Assembly (NCBI GenBank): GCA_002307035.1
Contig: DBTL01000100.1
Span: 1-5,768, forward strand
DNA length: 5,768 nucleotides
DNA from: Bacteroides sp. UBA1317
GTDB taxonomy: Bacteria > Bacteroidota > Bacteroidia > Bacteroidales > Bacteroidaceae
Direction: 5' to 3'
Shown here: positions 4,585 to 5,768 of the stretch, piece by piece
Position numbering within the stretch: the stretch's first letter is position 1
How the letters are laid out: each line of letters opens with the position of its first letter
Notes under the pieces: generated by a model
Told to the model about the DNA's origin: nothing
Database searches by the model: none
What the model saw: the letters and a program-made list of their open reading frames with translations, nothing else
Translations under genes and position numbers: made by a program

Positions 4585-5768
4585 ATGGTTAATTTGAAGT
4601 CAGATAAATCTGGCTCCTCAATGAAATTTGTGGATGCCTTAGGTCTGAATACGAAGGAGAACTTAATTAATATAGCAACCCTACTGAAGATTTCAATTCC
4701 TTCGAGGTTGAGAAAAAAAGAGTATGCGATGGCTCTTGCAGAGTCTTTTCTGCTTTTCCCGGAAGGGTGGCTTACCCGGTTGACGAAATATGAATTGCTT
4801 TTGCTTCGAAAGCTGGTGGATCCGGGTGCCAAGCCCGGTGTGGAAGAATTCGGCATATTTGCAGGAAGCTTGTTGCGCTCCTTATCTATTGTATTCGTTG
4901 CCGATTATTTGGCAGGAGAAGACAAAGTGGGTTATATGATCTTTGATGAACTGCGTGAGGCCATAGCACCTCATATTGATAATGTATTATCTTCTAAAGA
5001 ACAAGCTGTTCGCTTCACGGTGGAGCAGTATGCTTATGGTCTTATAAATCTTTATGGTTTTCTCCCTTATCTGAAAATGCAGGAATTGGTGGGTGAGTAT
5101 TTGCGAGACTCGGTGACGGAATATGAAGTCGGTATAAGTATGGCGCAGTCTTTACTAATAGAACATCTTACATTTAATCTGCTGGAAATCTGCGATTCAA
5201 ATGTTTATGTAGTATCTCCTTTTTTATTCAACTCAGGAGAGTTCGAAGAAAGATTGTTCGAACGTCCTAGAGTAAAGGAACTGAAACACTTTTCTAAAGA
5301 GGAAGTGTTTGAAGCCGGAAGAATGCCTTTGCCTCATTTTCCTTGCGCAAAATCAGACGAACTGAAAGAATGTATGATGGCTCGCTTGGGATATACGGAA
5401 ACGGTCGCAGATAATAAGCTTCTTCTTTTATGGACCAGAATCCAAGAGAAGGGTAGCCCTATGTCTCTTATCTCTTTCATTATTGGTGACAAACTTTCTT
5501 CTACAGAGGAAGCGCAAGAAGTTATGGGAGTTTTTGTGGATTATTGTAACCAATGTCCCCGTTGGTTTTTGAAAGGCTATTCTGCTACAGAAGCCTTTGA
5601 TTTGTTTGCTAGAGGCAAGTTGAAGGAGAATCCTCCTCGTTTGCTAGCAAAGCCTAATATGCAAACTGACGGTACTTCTGAAATGCAAGCTGGTTCTGAT
5701 AATATGCTTCATAATGCCTTTTCCGAACAAAAGGTGGGACGAAATGATCCTTGTCCTTGCGGAAGCGG
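4585..5768 (+). CDS. SEC-C zinc-motif protein of unknown function, C-terminus cut by window edge
   Basis: The frame is open from the ATG at 4585 for 394 full codons and leaves the window in the motif VGRNDPCPCGS (384-394). This is the start of a SEC-C motif, the zinc-binding tail first known from SecA. Cysteines 390 and 392 would be the first two metal ligands; the other two lie outside the window. The rest is mostly helical by composition. Residues about 20-70 (KENLINIATLLKISIPSRLR, then the hydrophobic TKYELLLLRKLV) resemble the helix-turn-helix layout of SAP or Rho-N-like modules seen in other SEC-C proteins; this is inference. A low-complexity linker (about 355-380, rich in M, Q, S, T and N) precedes the zinc motif. 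No signal peptide or membrane segment is evident, so it is probably cytoplasmic. The start at 4585 suits the A-rich leader and -7 box; a second ATG at 4621 is possible. It is transcribed away from the hsd operon, and no functional link is shown. Confidence 0.88.
   Translation, partial: MVNLKSDKSGSSMKFVDALGLNTKENLINIATLLKISIPSRLRKKEYAMALAESFLLFPEGWLTRLTKYELLLLRKLVDPGAKPGVEEFGIFAGSLLRSLSIVFVADYLAGEDKVGYMIFDELREAIAPHIDNVLSSKEQAVRFTVEQYAYGLINLYGFLPYLKMQELVGEYLRDSVTEYEVGISMAQSLLIEHLTFNLLEICDSNVYVVSPFLFNSGEFEERLFERPRVKELKHFSKEEVFEAGRMPLPHFPCAKSDELKECMMARLGYTETVADNKLLLLWTRIQEKGSPMSLISFIIGDKLSSTEEAQEVMGVFVDYCNQCPRWFLKGYSATEAFDLFARGKLKENPPRLLAKPNMQTDGTSEMQAGSDNMLHNAFSEQKVGRNDPCPCGS

Noticed and set aside
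4569..4856. Minus-strand 95-codon frame
   Set aside because: It lies opposite the SEC-C gene start and has no recognisable features; it is a shadow.

Overview
The window looks like a Bacteroidota genome, most likely Bacteroides or a close relative. The bases are AT-rich, start codons lack clear Shine-Dalgarno sequences, and two promoters carry the Bacteroides-type -7 box TAnnTTTG. The protein families also fit. The organism is inferred from style and families, not from a search.

Layout. Positions 1-3437 hold a minus-strand type I restriction-modification operon. Reading 5' to 3' it contains a single-TRD half specificity subunit (3437-2874), the methyltransferase hsdM (2865-1336), a short broken remnant resembling DinD (1317-1166), and a two-TRD specificity subunit hsdS (1179 to the left edge, where its C-terminus is cut off). 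No hsdR is in the window. A good promoter sits just upstream of the half specificity gene, at about 3466-3495. Immediately upstream of that promoter (3568-3953) lies a decayed gene of the DUF1016/YhcG (PDDEXK nuclease) family. It has five in-frame stops and ends in a perfect 43-bp palindrome (3933-3975).

Positions 3976-4552 are AT-rich and non-coding. They hold a 9-bp-stem hairpin (4071-4097) and four 22-bp tandem units (4363-4450) whose outer units are exact inverted copies of each other. A divergent plus-strand gene starts at 4585 and runs off the right edge in the middle of a SEC-C zinc-binding motif. Its promoter overlaps a perfect 10-bp inverted repeat.

How it fits together. HsdM with HsdS should make the sequence-specific adenine methyltransferase, and HsdR, presumably encoded beyond the left edge, would add restriction. 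The half HsdS could be an alternative or accessory specificity module. The two broken accessory genes (DinD-like and DUF1016) suggest that this defence locus once carried more genes and has been worn down by deletion and point mutation. I see no clearly new system. The most unusual items are the 22-bp repeat array, the 43-bp palindrome at the end of a gene remnant, and the two relics not visible as intact ORFs.
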